Translations under genes and position numbers: made by a program | Source of the DNA: Pseudomonadota bacterium | GTDB taxonomy: Bacteria; Pseudomonadota; Alphaproteobacteria; Caulobacterales; Caulobacteraceae | Reading direction: 5' to 3' | Length of the DNA stretch: 64,000 nucleotides | Assembly: GCA_023386645.1 (NCBI GenBank) | Contig: JAEWJI010000026.1 | Span: 1 to 64,000 of the forward strand | The notes under the pieces: generated by a model | Databases searched by the model: none | Told to the model about the DNA's origin: nothing | Seen by the model: only the letters and a program-made list of their open reading frames with translations | In this document: in pieces, positions 17,613 through 26,170 of the stretch | Numbering within the stretch: the stretch's first letter is position 1 | How the letters are laid out: every line of letters starts with the position of its first letter

Positions 17613-17646
17613 AGGGCGGCGGACTTCGGTCCGCCGCCCTTTTCTT
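17613..17646 (+). terminator. Rho-independent terminator of the TonB-dependent receptor
   Basis: A perfect 12-bp stem (17613-17624 with 17629-17640) closed by a TTCG tetraloop and followed by TTTCTTTT. It lies 23 bases after the receptor stop codon. Confidence 0.93.
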
Positions 17647-17649
17647 TTC

Positions 17650-18035
17650 CGCGTCCCCTCCGCCGCGGGAGTGGCTGCGGCGCCCTGGCGGCGGCGCCCC
17701 GGCGGCGGCGTGGTCAGGTACAGAGGCAGGGATGGGCGCAGGCGCGGATGCAAGCATAGCCAGCGATGGCTCACCCCAGCGGCCCGGACGCGCGGAGCCT
17801 CGATGGAGGCGCCCGGCGGGACAGTCGAGCGCCGCCGCGAGCCTCGTCGCGCGCGGACCGAAACCGCGACGAGGCCCGGTTCCCGCTCGATCTCCAGGAC
17901 GTCGGATCCCTAGGCCGGCGGACCTCGGCCGACCGTGGGTGAGACTCGCGAGACGGTGAGACGGTGTGCGGGGGCTCTCAGCTGCCAATCACGTTCGAGG
18001 CGGCTTCGATGCGCTCCAGACCTCGGTGGCACTCA
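17650..18035. other. Non-coding GC-rich stretch of about 390 bases
   Basis: It lies between the receptor terminator and the convergent peptidase terminator. Several short open frames exist on both strands but none has a recognisable protein, signal peptide or ribosome-binding site. Apart from the inverted repeat at 17841-17875 and some GGCGGCG simple sequence near 17690-17710, I see nothing in it. Confidence 0.5.
17841..17875. repeat. 11-bp perfect inverted repeat with 13-base loop
   Basis: GCCTCGTCGCG (17841-17851) is exactly complementary to CGCGACGAGGC (17865-17875). It has no T-tract on either side, so it is not a standard terminator. It could be the hairpin of a small RNA or a protein-binding site; the function is not known. 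Confidence 0.5.
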
Positions 18036-18068
18036 CGAAAAAGGGGCGGCCGCATGGACCGCCCCCTT
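18036..18068 (-). terminator. Rho-independent terminator of the S9 peptidase
   Basis: On the reverse strand a GC-rich hairpin (GGGGCGG at 18043-18049 pairing with CCGCCCC at 18059-18065) is followed by TTTTTCG. It lies about 30 bases after the peptidase stop. Confidence 0.8.
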
Positions 18069-18093
18069 GCGATGTCCGCCGGATATCCGGGCC

Positions 18094-20154
18094 TTAGAGG
18101 CCCGAACCTCCGCAGTCGTTCTTCAGATATCCCTCGATGATCCGCAGGACCTCCGCCAGGGTGTCCCGCGACCATGCGGGCCCGTGGGCGTAGTCCGCCA
18201 GCACGCGATACTGAACGTCCTGGCCGCTCCCGCGCGCGGCGTTCACGAAGATTTCCGACTGCTCCAGTTGCACGGTCTGGTCGCGGTCGCCGTGGAACAC
18301 CATGATCGGGATCTTGATCTGGCCGGCCTGCTGCACGGGGCTGAGGCCGCTGACCGTGTCGCGCTGGGCTTCCCGCGTGTAGGGATTCTGGAACAGGCTG
18401 GAGCGAATCCGGCTCAGGTCCGACACCCCGGCCCCGGCGATGGCGCACTTGTAGTTCGGGTCAGGACGAACCGCCGCGGCCATGGCCGCATAGCCGCCGT
18501 AGGAATAGCCATAGACCGCGACCCGACCCGGCGCCGTCAGACCCTCGGCGATGCCCCAGGCGGCGCTGTCGTCGAGATCATTCTGCATGGTCTCGCCCCA
18601 CTCGTTGTCGCCCGCCTTCCACAGGCGATCGCCCCAGCCGTCGGACCCGCGGAACTGGGGCTGCATCACCGCATAGCCGCGCGAGGTCAGCAGCTGGCGC
18701 CACATCGAGCCGTCCCAGCTCATCTCGTCGCGCGACCAGGGGCCGCCATGGGGCATGATCACGGTCGGATAGGGGCCGGGTCCGTACAGAGCCTCGGACG
18801 GCCGGCTGACGAATACCGGGATGTCCAGGCCGTCGCGGGCCTTGTAGTACTGCAGGGTCGTGGTCCCCAGGGCGGCGGGTTGGATGTCAGGGTACGGCGC
18901 CGCCAGTCGGGTGAGTTCCGTCTTGTTCTTCAGCAGGTAATAGGCGCCCGGATCGTTGACCCCGCCGGCCCAGATGACCGCCGTGTTCCGGTCGTTCGAC
19001 ATGGACTGAATGGTCACATAGCGGTCGACCGGATAGCGGATGGTGCGGCTGGCGCCAGTGGCGGGGTCAACCACCGTCAGCGGCGTCTGCTCGACGTCCA
19101 GCGCCTGTTCGACCGCCTGGCGGATCGCCGCGAATTCCGGATCGATCGGATACTGGGTCGTGCGCGGGCCCGCGTAGCTGAAGCTGACCACCTCGCCGAA
19201 CTGCGGCCCCTGCAGGCGATTGATCGACATCCCGTCGGCTTCGAACAGGGGGTGCTCGAACACGATCTCCCCCAGTTGCTTGGTGGCGATGTTGTATTCG
19301 AAGATGGCCGCCTTATCCCGCCCGCGGTTGCTGATGGCGTAGGCGATGTTCGGATCGGTCGTGAAGCCGACGATCGAGAAGACCTCACGGTTCTTCACGT
19401 GGTTGCGCAGGTGCTCGGTCCAAGTTCCCTGTGCATCGCGGAACTGCGTCGCGATATAGAGGCCCTCGGCGTCGCGATCGGCGATCTGGCGCACCCGCAG
19501 GGCGCCGGTCAGGTCGGTCTGGTAGCCGATCGTCCGCTCACCCGACCGCTGGATGCGTTCCGACCGGCTGTTGTGGACGTTCAGACGAAAGACCTCGGCG
19601 CCCACCGTCACCAGGATGTTGTCCGGGTCGTTTGGCAGGGTGTCGAGGACGGTGGGGCTGGAGAACCGCGCCGCTTCTTCCTCGGCCTCGGACCGCGCGC
19701 GCTGCACCGACATCGGGTCGCGCCAGTTGCGGCCCTCCAGATCGGTCAGCATCAGTTTGTTGATGAAGGTCTTGGTGATGCCGGCGCCGCGGAAATCGTA
19801 AGGCTGCCAGAGGCTGACGGCTAGCACGTCGTTCTTGACGAAACTGACGGCGCGGATGCGCATCTCGCGCGAGCCAATCACCGTTGGCGCGGCCGAGAGG
19901 TTGGCGGTGTCCCAGACCAGAATGACCTGCTCGTCACCTCGGCCCTCCAGCGCGGCGATGTGGCGGCCGTCCGGCGACACCGAGAAGCCCGACATGCGGG
20001 GGAAGGCGGCCATCTGCTCGATGGTCGGCGGCGTGACGCGGCGACCCTGGACATCGACGCCTGGCAGTTGAACGGCCTCCTGCGCCGCTGCGGCGATGGG
20101 CTGCACGGTCATGGCCAGGGCGGCCGCGAGAGCGAGACTGGAGACGAGACGCAT
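18094..20154 (-). CDS. S9-family prolyl oligopeptidase / dipeptidyl-aminopeptidase-like protein
   Basis: Exported serine peptidase of 686 residues from the ATG at 20154, which begins a clear signal peptide (MRLVSSLALAAALAMTVQPIAAAAQ). The middle part is a beta-propeller (FSVSPDGRHIAALEGRGDEQVILVWD). The C-terminal catalytic domain has oxyanion loop MPHGGPWSRDEMSWD, nucleophile GYSYGGYAAMAAA, Asp in FHGDRDQTVQLEQ and His in DYAHGPAWS. Such enzymes degrade short peptides in the periplasm. Its location back to back with a large TonB-dependent receptor gene could mean peptide uptake and digestion, but the two have separate terminators and opposite strands. Exact peptide specificity cannot be told. 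Confidence 0.92.
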   Translation of the reverse strand: MRLVSSLALAAALAMTVQPIAAAAQEAVQLPGVDVQGRRVTPPTIEQMAAFPRMSGFSVSPDGRHIAALEGRGDEQVILVWDTANLSAAPTVIGSREMRIRAVSFVKNDVLAVSLWQPYDFRGAGITKTFINKLMLTDLEGRNWRDPMSVQRARSEAEEEAARFSSPTVLDTLPNDPDNILVTVGAEVFRLNVHNSRSERIQRSGERTIGYQTDLTGALRVRQIADRDAEGLYIATQFRDAQGTWTEHLRNHVKNREVFSIVGFTTDPNIAYAISNRGRDKAAIFEYNIATKQLGEIVFEHPLFEADGMSINRLQGPQFGEVVSFSYAGPRTTQYPIDPEFAAIRQAVEQALDVEQTPLTVVDPATGASRTIRYPVDRYVTIQSMSNDRNTAVIWAGGVNDPGAYYLLKNKTELTRLAAPYPDIQPAALGTTTLQYYKARDGLDIPVFVSRPSEALYGPGPYPTVIMPHGGPWSRDEMSWDGSMWRQLLTSRGYAVMQPQFRGSDGWGDRLWKAGDNEWGETMQNDLDDSAAWGIAEGLTAPGRVAVYGYSYGGYAAMAAAVRPDPNYKCAIAGAGVSDLSRIRSSLFQNPYTREAQRDTVSGLSPVQQAGQIKIPIMVFHGDRDQTVQLEQSEIFVNAARGSGQDVQYRVLADYAHGPAWSRDTLAEVLRIIEGYLKNDCGGSGL

Positions 20155-20319
20155 GGGTGGAAAGTCCTCGGCCGAAGCTCGGCGCTGGTTGTTCGAACTG
20201 GGTTTCACCCAACCAAATCCGGGCCTTCGCCACAACTCAATTGCGCGTGGAACCTCGGCGCACGCCGGCGAGACGGGTTTTCTTCAGCAAAGCTAATGAA
20301 AACGGCTTCTTCCGAGCCC

Positions 20320-20404
20320 GACTCATTCTATCCGGTAACCCTCCTTTAACGATGAGGGCGCACTTCTTAACGCGCTCATAACCAATGCGAATCGGCGGGG
20401 ACTC
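20320..20404 (+). promoter_or_regulatory. ftsZ control region: two near-CtrA boxes and three GANTC sites
   Basis: GTAA-N7-TTAA at 20335-20349 and TTAA-N7-ATAA at 20367-20381 each match seven of eight positions of the CtrA consensus. GANTC sites for CcrM lie at 20320-20324 (GACTC), 20389-20393 (GAATC) and 20400-20404 (GACTC). In Caulobacter crescentus ftsZ is repressed by CtrA and stimulated by GANTC methylation, so the arrangement fits known biology. The exact transcription start is not visible. Confidence 0.65.
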
Positions 20405-20446
20405 GCATCGGAGGTTGAAGGGGCAGGGTCGGAAAGGTCGGATAGA

Positions 20447-22009
20447 ATGTCTCTCTCGCTGGTTAAGCCTCAGCAAACCGAATTGAAGCCCCGGATCGTC
20501 GTGTTCGGCGTGGGCGGGGCGGGCGGCAACGCCGTCAACAACATGATCGACGCCGGCCTGGAAGGCGTCGAGTTCGTCGTCGCCAACACCGACGCGCAGC
20601 ACCTCAGCTTCGCCAAGACCGACCGCCGCATCCAACTGGGCGAGACGATCACCCAGGGCCTGGGCGCGGGCGCGCATCCCGAGGTGGGCATGAACGCCGC
20701 CGAGGAATCCGCCGAAGAGATTCACGCGCACCTCGAAGGCGCGCACATGGTCTTCATCACCGCTGGCATGGGCGGCGGCACCGGCACCGGCGCGGCCCCG
20801 ATCATCGCCAAGTGCGCGCGCGACCGCGGCATCCTGACGGTCGGCGTCGTGACGAAGCCCTTCACCTTCGAGGGCCGCCACCGGATGCGCCTGGCCGACG
20901 CCGGCATCGCGGAGCTGCAGCGCTACGTCGACACCCTGATCGTCATCCCGAACCAGAACCTGTTCCGCGTCGCCAACGAGCGGACCACCTTCGCCGACGC
21001 CTTCGGCATGGCCGACCAGGTCCTGCACTCGGGTGTGCGCTCGATCACCGACCTGATGATCCTGCCCGGCCTGATCAACCTCGACTTCGCCGACGTCCGC
21101 GCCGTGATGTCCGAGATGGGCAAGGCGATGATGGGCACCGGCGAAGCCGCCGGCGACGACCGTGCCCTGATGGCCGCCCAGAACGCCATCGCCAACCCGC
21201 TGCTGGATGAGACCAGCCTCAAGGGCGCCAAGGCCGTGCTGGTGAACATCACCGGCGGCATGGACATGACCCTGCTGGAGGTCGACGAGGCCGCTAACGC
21301 CATCTCGGCCGAGGTGGACGGCGACGCCAACATCATCTTCGGCGCGGCCTTCGACCCGGCGCTGGAAGGCAAGATCCGCGTCTCGGTCGTGGCCACCGGC
21401 ATGGACGAGGGGGTGGCTCAGGCCGCCCAGCCGACCAGCCAGCCGGCGTTCCACGACGCTCGCCGCACCGCCGCCCAGCCGGCGCCGCGTCCGACCCCGC
21501 CGGTCGACCGCTATGAACCCACGCGCGCCGAAGCCCGCACGGCGCCCGCCGCCGAGCCGGCCCCGATCGTCCCGACCTTCGAGGCGCCGACCCAGCCGCC
21601 GCGCGCGCCGGAGCCCGTCATTCACGTGGCCGAGGCCCAGACGCCCGAGCCCCGCACCCTGGAGCCGATCGTCGATCCCTGGGTCGAGGCCTTCGAGAGC
21701 GACACCCTGCGTCCCGCCGCCTCGGCGACACAGCAGGGCGAACTCTACCTCGACCGCGCCAAGCCCCAGGCCCAGGCGCCCGAGCCGACCTATGCCGATG
21801 ACCAGTATGACGAGCGCGACCACCGCCGCAGCGGCTGGAGCCTGTTCGGCCGGGGCAAGCCCCGCCCCCAGTTCAGCGCGCCCCCGGTGACGGCGCGTCC
21901 TCCCGCACCGGCGCTCCGTCCGACCCAGCAGACGGCGCCTGAGCCCGAAGCCCCGGCGCAGGAGGATGATCTGGAGATCCCCTCCTTTCTCCGGCGACTG
22001 GCGAACTAG
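20447..22009 (+). CDS. ftsZ: Cell division protein FtsZ
   Basis: Tubulin-like GTPase forming the division ring. The 520 residues show the N-terminal GTPase domain (FGVGGAGGNAVNNMI, ANTDAQHL, signature AGMGGGTGTGAAP, NQNLFRVANERTTF) and the T7 loop NLDFADVRAVM. A long Pro/Ala/Glu-rich disordered linker runs from about residue 325 to 505, and the conserved C-terminal peptide LEIPSFLRRLAN binds FtsA and others. The extended linker is usual for the Caulobacterales. It has its own promoter region and terminator, so it is a single-gene unit here. Confidence 0.98.
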   Translation: MSLSLVKPQQTELKPRIVVFGVGGAGGNAVNNMIDAGLEGVEFVVANTDAQHLSFAKTDRRIQLGETITQGLGAGAHPEVGMNAAEESAEEIHAHLEGAHMVFITAGMGGGTGTGAAPIIAKCARDRGILTVGVVTKPFTFEGRHRMRLADAGIAELQRYVDTLIVIPNQNLFRVANERTTFADAFGMADQVLHSGVRSITDLMILPGLINLDFADVRAVMSEMGKAMMGTGEAAGDDRALMAAQNAIANPLLDETSLKGAKAVLVNITGGMDMTLLEVDEAANAISAEVDGDANIIFGAAFDPALEGKIRVSVVATGMDEGVAQAAQPTSQPAFHDARRTAAQPAPRPTPPVDRYEPTRAEARTAPAAEPAPIVPTFEAPTQPPRAPEPVIHVAEAQTPEPRTLEPIVDPWVEAFESDTLRPAASATQQGELYLDRAKPQAQAPEPTYADDQYDERDHRRSGWSLFGRGKPRPQFSAPPVTARPPAPALRPTQQTAPEPEAPAQEDDLEIPSFLRRLAN

Positions 22010-22038
22010 ACACCGGCGCAGACCGGAAGAATGAGGCG

Positions 22039-22067
22039 AGGGCGGGGGCTTTAGGCTCCCGCCCTTT
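22039..22067 (+). terminator. Rho-independent terminator of ftsZ
   Basis: AGGGCGGG (22039-22046) pairs with CCCGCCCT (22058-22065), extended inward by weaker pairs, and is followed by a short T/C tract. It begins 29 bases after the ftsZ stop. Confidence 0.8.
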
Positions 22068-22208
22068 CTCATATGAACGCCCCTGGCCGTCTTGTTTCCG
22101 GGCGAAACAATCCGAAACCTGACTTTCGTTTTCCGCTCGCCGGACCCTGGTTAGAGATCGATCAACCGTCACTCCGCGCGTCAGACGCGGGGGACGTCGA
22201 ACGAGAGA

Positions 22209-23114
22209 GTGGGTTTGCCGATCCTCAACGACCATCGCGAACGGACCGTCGTCGCCCCGGCCATCTGCGCCGGCGTGGGCGTGCATACCGGTCAGCGCGT
22301 GCGTCTGGTGATCCGCCCTTCGGCGCCAGGGACCGGCATCGTCTTCGTCCGAACCGACATCACCGACCGCGACAACCGCATCCCCGTGTCGGGCGAAGCC
22401 GTCGTCGACGCCCGCCTAAACACCATGATCGAGAATGCGGCGGGCGTGCGCCTGTCGACCATCGAGCATCTGATGGCCGCCTTCTGCGCGCTGGGCGTGT
22501 CGAACGCCGTGGTCGAGGTGGACGGGCCCGAACTGCCGATCCTAGACGGTTCGGCCCTGCCATTCGTGCAACTGCTGGACCGCTCAGGCTTCCGCCGCCA
22601 GGAAGCGCCGGTGCGCTACATCGAGATCCTGGAGCCGGTGCATGTCACCGACGGCGACAAGCACGCCGCGCTCCTGCCCTGCGATCGCTATGAAATGCGG
22701 TTCGAGATCGACTTCCCGACCCCTGTGATCGGCAATCAGGTGGTGGATTTCGTCGTGGACGAGGCGACCTTCCGCTCCGAGATCATGGCCGCCCGCACCT
22801 TCGGCTTCGCCCATGAGGTCGAGGCCCTGCGGCAGGCGGGCCTGGCCCGTGGAGGCAGCCTGGAGAACGCGGTCGTCATCGACGGCGACGACATCCTGAA
22901 CCCCGGCGGTCTGCGCATGGAACGCGAGTTCGTGCGCCACAAGGCCCTAGACGCCATTGGCGACCTCTATGTCCTCGGCGCGCCCCTGCTTGGCCGCTAC
23001 GAGGGTTACAAGGCCGGCCACGCGGTCAACAACCAGCTGGTCCGCGCGCTGCTGGCCAATCCGCAGGCATGGCGCATCGTGACCCGCGTCCCCGAAATGG
23101 CGATGGCGGGGTGA
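22209..23114 (+). CDS. lpxC: UDP-3-O-acyl-N-acetylglucosamine deacetylase
   Basis: Zinc amidase carrying out the committed step of lipid A synthesis. The 301 residues begin at a GTG at 22209, preceded by the purine-rich stretch ACGAGAGA. Motifs are CAGVGVHTGQRV, the zinc histidine in STIEHLMAAFCALGV, the HKALDAIGD motif with the other zinc ligands, and the GHAVNNQLVRALL region. Length is typical. It stands alone after the ftsZ terminator, as in other alphaproteobacterial clusters where lpxC closes the division region. Confidence 0.96.
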   Translation: MGLPILNDHRERTVVAPAICAGVGVHTGQRVRLVIRPSAPGTGIVFVRTDITDRDNRIPVSGEAVVDARLNTMIENAAGVRLSTIEHLMAAFCALGVSNAVVEVDGPELPILDGSALPFVQLLDRSGFRRQEAPVRYIEILEPVHVTDGDKHAALLPCDRYEMRFEIDFPTPVIGNQVVDFVVDEATFRSEIMAARTFGFAHEVEALRQAGLARGGSLENAVVIDGDDILNPGGLRMEREFVRHKALDAIGDLYVLGAPLLGRYEGYKAGHAVNNQLVRALLANPQAWRIVTRVPEMAMAG

Positions 23115-23123
23115 AGTCCCCTG

Positions 23124-23265
23124 CCTTCTCCCACTGGGAGAAGGTGGCCCGGAGGGCCGGATGAGGGGCGGCTCTTGCAGTCGGCGCCAGCCGGACCCTC
23201 ACCCTTTCGCGCCAGTCCGATCGCTTCGCTCTCGGGCGCTCAAGCCCTCTCCCAGCAGGAGAGGG
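23124..23265. repeat. Intergenic mosaic of palindromes (RPE-like element)
   Basis: The gap between lpxC and the convergent pgeF holds three hairpins: CCTTCTCCCA/TGGGAGAAGG (23124-23144, one-base loop), GGCCC-GGA-GGGCC (from 23146), and CCCTCTCC-CAGCA-GGAGAGGG (23245-23265). The composition (CTCCC-x-GGGAG followed by GCCCGGAGGGCCGGATGAGGG) is that of dispersed intergenic palindromic elements in alphaproteobacterial genomes. The last hairpin ends just before the pgeF stop and might act in transcript ending, although no T-run follows. Confidence 0.6.
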
Positions 23266-23266
23266 T

Positions 23267-24031
23267 TCAGAGCGCTATCCCGCTCATCATTCGGCCGAAG
23301 TCAGCCTCGCCGCGCTGGAAGGCCCGGCGGTTTGAGAAGAACAGCGTCTCGTCCGCGCAGGTGTCCTCGCCCGTCCAGGCCGCCTCGCCAACGCCCGCCT
23401 GCTCCAGCCGCCACAGCACGAAGCCGGGCAGGTCGAACAGCCGCCGGTCTTCCGCGGCGCCGGGGATGAAGAACCGGCCGCTATCCGGCGCGTGCTCCTC
23501 GAATCGCGCCTGATAGTCGGCCCCGACCTCATAACTCGCCTGGGCGATGCAGGGGCCGATCACCGCATGGATGCGGCCCGGTTCGGCCCCCAGTCCCCGC
23601 ATGGCCTCCACCGTCGCGTCGACGATCCCGTGTAGTGCGCCCTTCCAGCCCGCATGCGCCGCCGCCACCACGCCCACCTCGACATCGGCCAGCAGCACCG
23701 GCGCGCAGTCGGCGGTCAGGACGGCGCAGATCACTCCGGGCGTCGCGGTCGCCGTGGCGTCGCCCTCCGGCCGCTCGCCGCGCCAGCCGGTTTCGGCCAC
23801 GCGGCACACGGCGGAATGCACCTGGTAGCAGGCAGCGAGATCATCCGGCCCGCCGCCCAGATGGGCCGCTACGCGCCGCCGGTTCTCCGCCACCGCCGCC
23901 GCATCATCATTCGATCCCACGCCCGTGTTGAGGCCGGCGTAGATCCCCTTCGACACTCCGCCCATGCGAGTGAAGAAGCCGTGCTTCACCCCTGCCAGCA
24001 GCGGGTGGGTGATCGGCTCCAGCACGTTCAT
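23267..24031 (-). CDS. pgeF: Peptidoglycan editing factor PgeF (YfiH/DUF152 family)
   Basis: A 254-residue laccase-domain protein once called polyphenol oxidase. The E. coli homologue hydrolyses wrongly built UDP-MurNAc-L-Ser so that cell-wall precursors carry L-Ala. Zinc ligands are visible as His in CYQVHSAVCRV, Cys in LTADCAPVLL and His in AAHAGWKGALHG; GFFTRMGGVSKGIYAGLN marks the N-terminus. The ATG at 24031 overlaps the midA stop by 4 bases, so the two are translationally coupled. Confidence 0.93.
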   Translation of the reverse strand: MNVLEPITHPLLAGVKHGFFTRMGGVSKGIYAGLNTGVGSNDDAAAVAENRRRVAAHLGGGPDDLAACYQVHSAVCRVAETGWRGERPEGDATATATPGVICAVLTADCAPVLLADVEVGVVAAAHAGWKGALHGIVDATVEAMRGLGAEPGRIHAVIGPCIAQASYEVGADYQARFEEHAPDSGRFFIPGAAEDRRLFDLPGFVLWRLEQAGVGEAAWTGEDTCADETLFFSNRRAFQRGEADFGRMMSGIAL

Positions 24032-25104
24032 GCCTCGAACCCGGGAACCGTCAGGCCGCGGGGCCAGAAGATGGCGCAGGCCTTGAACAGTTCGCCCATC
24101 TGATCGTCCGCAGTCAGCCGCTCCAGCTGGCGATCGATCACCGCCGCCGCTTCCGGCCGTCCGGCCTTCAAACGGTCCGCCCGCGCCTCGATCCCCAATC
24201 GGCGCAGGAACTCGCCTTGAGCCATGCAGCCGGTCACGTCCGCGCCGCCGTGCAGCGCCGCCTCCTGAACCAGGGCGAAGTCCGCCCACTGGGTCACGTC
24301 CGTCTGGCCTGGAGCCTCCAGCGGATCGACCTTCTGGTGCCGCACCAGGGCCTGGAGCGTGTCGCCGGCTTCCGCCCGCGCCCGACCGTAGTCGATCAGC
24401 AGGGCCGCCCCGGTCGCCTCGGCGACGAGCCGCCCGACCGTCTCTCCGAACGCGGCCTGCTGGTCCGACCGCTCCACCACCTGGCCGTCCTCCAGCCCAG
24501 GCGGCGACGACCACTCCGGCGGGGCGGGCAGGGGCGACAGGACGAAGCCAAGGGCGCCCTCCGCATCCACCGCCACGCGGCGCTCCGTCCACCCGCGCGC
24601 GGTGCGGACGAACTGCCGCGCCGGCAGGCAGTCCAGCACCTCATTGGCGATCAGGATCACCGGCGCGTCGGTCTCGATCGCCTCCAGGTTTCGCACGAAC
24701 CGGGGCGCCACATCCGCGTCGGCCAGGCGTCGCACCTGCGCCTGCCGCAGCGGCGGGCTGGGCTCGATCAGCACCAGGTCGCAGGCCTCCAGGAACCCCG
24801 GCGCCACCCGGCACGCCCTCAGCGCATCGGCCATCAGGGTCCCGTCGCCGGGCCCGACCTCTACCAGCCGCACCCGATCGGGCGACCCCAGCCGCATCCA
24901 GGTTTCGACCGCCCAGAGGCCGATCAGCTCTCCAAACATCTGGCTGACCAGGGGCGCGGTAATGAAGTCGCCGCCGGGCCCCAGCGAGGGGCGGGTGGCG
25001 TAGTAGCCGTCCGACGGATCGTGCAGGCAGCGGGTGACGTATTCCGCCACGCTGATGGGGCCGCCCTCGCGGATGTCGCGAACCAGCCGGTCCTTCAGAC
25101 TCAC
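24028..25104 (-). CDS. midA: SAM-dependent methyltransferase, MidA/NDUFAF7 family
   Basis: A 358-residue DUF185 protein. The mitochondrial homologue NDUFAF7 methylates an arginine of a complex I subunit; the bacterial substrate is less certain. Visible are the family N-terminus GPISVAEYVTRCLHDPSDGYY, GPGGDFITAPLVSQMFGELIGLW, and the SAM loop LVEVGPGDGTLMADALR near residue 100. It lies 7 bases after lgt and overlaps pgeF, forming lgt-midA-pgeF, an arrangement common in alphaproteobacteria. Confidence 0.92.
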   Translation of the reverse strand: MSLKDRLVRDIREGGPISVAEYVTRCLHDPSDGYYATRPSLGPGGDFITAPLVSQMFGELIGLWAVETWMRLGSPDRVRLVEVGPGDGTLMADALRACRVAPGFLEACDLVLIEPSPPLRQAQVRRLADADVAPRFVRNLEAIETDAPVILIANEVLDCLPARQFVRTARGWTERRVAVDAEGALGFVLSPLPAPPEWSSPPGLEDGQVVERSDQQAAFGETVGRLVAEATGAALLIDYGRARAEAGDTLQALVRHQKVDPLEAPGQTDVTQWADFALVQEAALHGGADVTGCMAQGEFLRRLGIEARADRLKAGRPEAAAVIDRQLERLTADDQMGELFKACAIFWPRGLTVPGFEA

Positions 25105-25111
25105 AGCCGCC

Positions 25112-25981
25112 TCAGGCGCGGACCGGCGGCCGCGACCAGGCCCGCCAGACCAGCCAGCCGCCGACGATGATCATCGGGATCGACAGGATCATCCCCATGG
25201 TCAGGCCCAGCGGCATCTGGTCCAGCCCCACATCGGGCTGGCGCACCGTCTCCAGCAGCGCCCGCGACAGGCCGTAGCCGACCAGGAACAGGCCGGTCAC
25301 GTAGCCCGGCTTGGACAACAGCTTCAGCTTCCAGACCGCCAGCCACAGGATCAGGAACAGGACGATCCCCTCCAGTCCCGCCTCGTACAGCTGGCTGGGA
25401 TGGCGCGGTTCGTCGCCAGCGGGGCAGTAGCCGTACATCTCCTCGATGCGGGCGTTGCAGAACCGCACGGCCCACGGCACGTCGGTCACCCGGCCCCACA
25501 GCTCGCCGTTGATGAAGTTGGCGATCCGCCCGAAGAAGAGACCCAACGGAACGACCGGCGCCACCAGATCCCCAAGGCTGAGAAGGTTCACCCGCTCCTT
25601 GCGTCCGAACCAGGCGATGGCCAGGGCCACGCCCAGGAATCCGCCGTGGAAGCTCATGCCCCCGGTCCACAGCTGGAACAGCTCGAGCCGCTCCGCCAGG
25701 CTGTCGCCGGTGAACAGCTGGGCGAACATCGCGGGCTTGTAGAACAGGGCGTATCCGAACCGACCGCCCAGGATGATGCCGAGAGTGATCCACAGCACCA
25801 GATCGTCCAGTTGCCGCGTCGTCACCGGCGGCCGGGCGGGCGCCCAGACGGCCTCGGCCTTCGCCAGCTTGGAGGCGTACCACCAGCCCAGCACGATGCC
25901 GGCGACATAGGCCAGCGCGTACCAACGGATCGGCAGCGGTCCTAGCTGGACCAGGACGGGATCGAACTCGGGAAAGACCAC
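25112..25981 (-). CDS. lgt: Prolipoprotein diacylglyceryl transferase
   Basis: Inner-membrane enzyme that attaches diacylglycerol to the lipobox cysteine of lipoproteins. The 289 residues have about seven hydrophobic segments, the catalytic-histidine region GGMSFHGGFLGVALA, the Lgt signature GRIANFINGELWGRV and HPSQLYEAGLEG. It starts at the ATG at 25981 and faces away from ubiK across a 189-base region. Substrates in this window include the CGHC thioredoxin lipoprotein (1889-2530) and the GH13 lipoprotein (31670-34111). Confidence 0.96.
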   Translation of the reverse strand: MVFPEFDPVLVQLGPLPIRWYALAYVAGIVLGWWYASKLAKAEAVWAPARPPVTTRQLDDLVLWITLGIILGGRFGYALFYKPAMFAQLFTGDSLAERLELFQLWTGGMSFHGGFLGVALAIAWFGRKERVNLLSLGDLVAPVVPLGLFFGRIANFINGELWGRVTDVPWAVRFCNARIEEMYGYCPAGDEPRHPSQLYEAGLEGIVLFLILWLAVWKLKLLSKPGYVTGLFLVGYGLSRALLETVRQPDVGLDQMPLGLTMGMILSIPMIIVGGWLVWRAWSRPPVRA

Positions 25982-26122
25982 GAAACGCCTCAGGCTTGGT
26001 TTCCATCGGATTTAGCAAGCGTCGCCGCGTCCGTCGCGAGGTTTGTGAACCGTCCTCCTCCGCCTGTCGCGCCGCGACCGGGAGGACATGGTGGCCCGGC
26101 AACCTTTCGTTCACCATATAGG

Positions 26123-26137
26123 TCAACCCTCGCTTAA
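26123..26137 (+). promoter_or_regulatory. Possible CtrA-like box upstream of ubiK
   Basis: TCAA-N7-TTAA, seven of eight consensus positions, 33 bases before the ubiK start. There is no strong prior for CtrA control of ubiK, so this may be chance. Confidence 0.25.
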
Positions 26138-26170
26138 ACGTCGCCCGTTCGCCGGGCAGGGAAGAACCCG

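Noticed and set aside
17611..17988. Short frames on both strands of the gap after the receptor
   Set aside because: Low-complexity Arg/Pro/Ala sequences, no ribosome-binding site, and they overlap the terminator hairpin.
22151..22165. TTAG-N7-TCAA upstream of lpxC as a CtrA box
   Set aside because: Only six of eight consensus positions match and lpxC is not a known CtrA target; likely chance.
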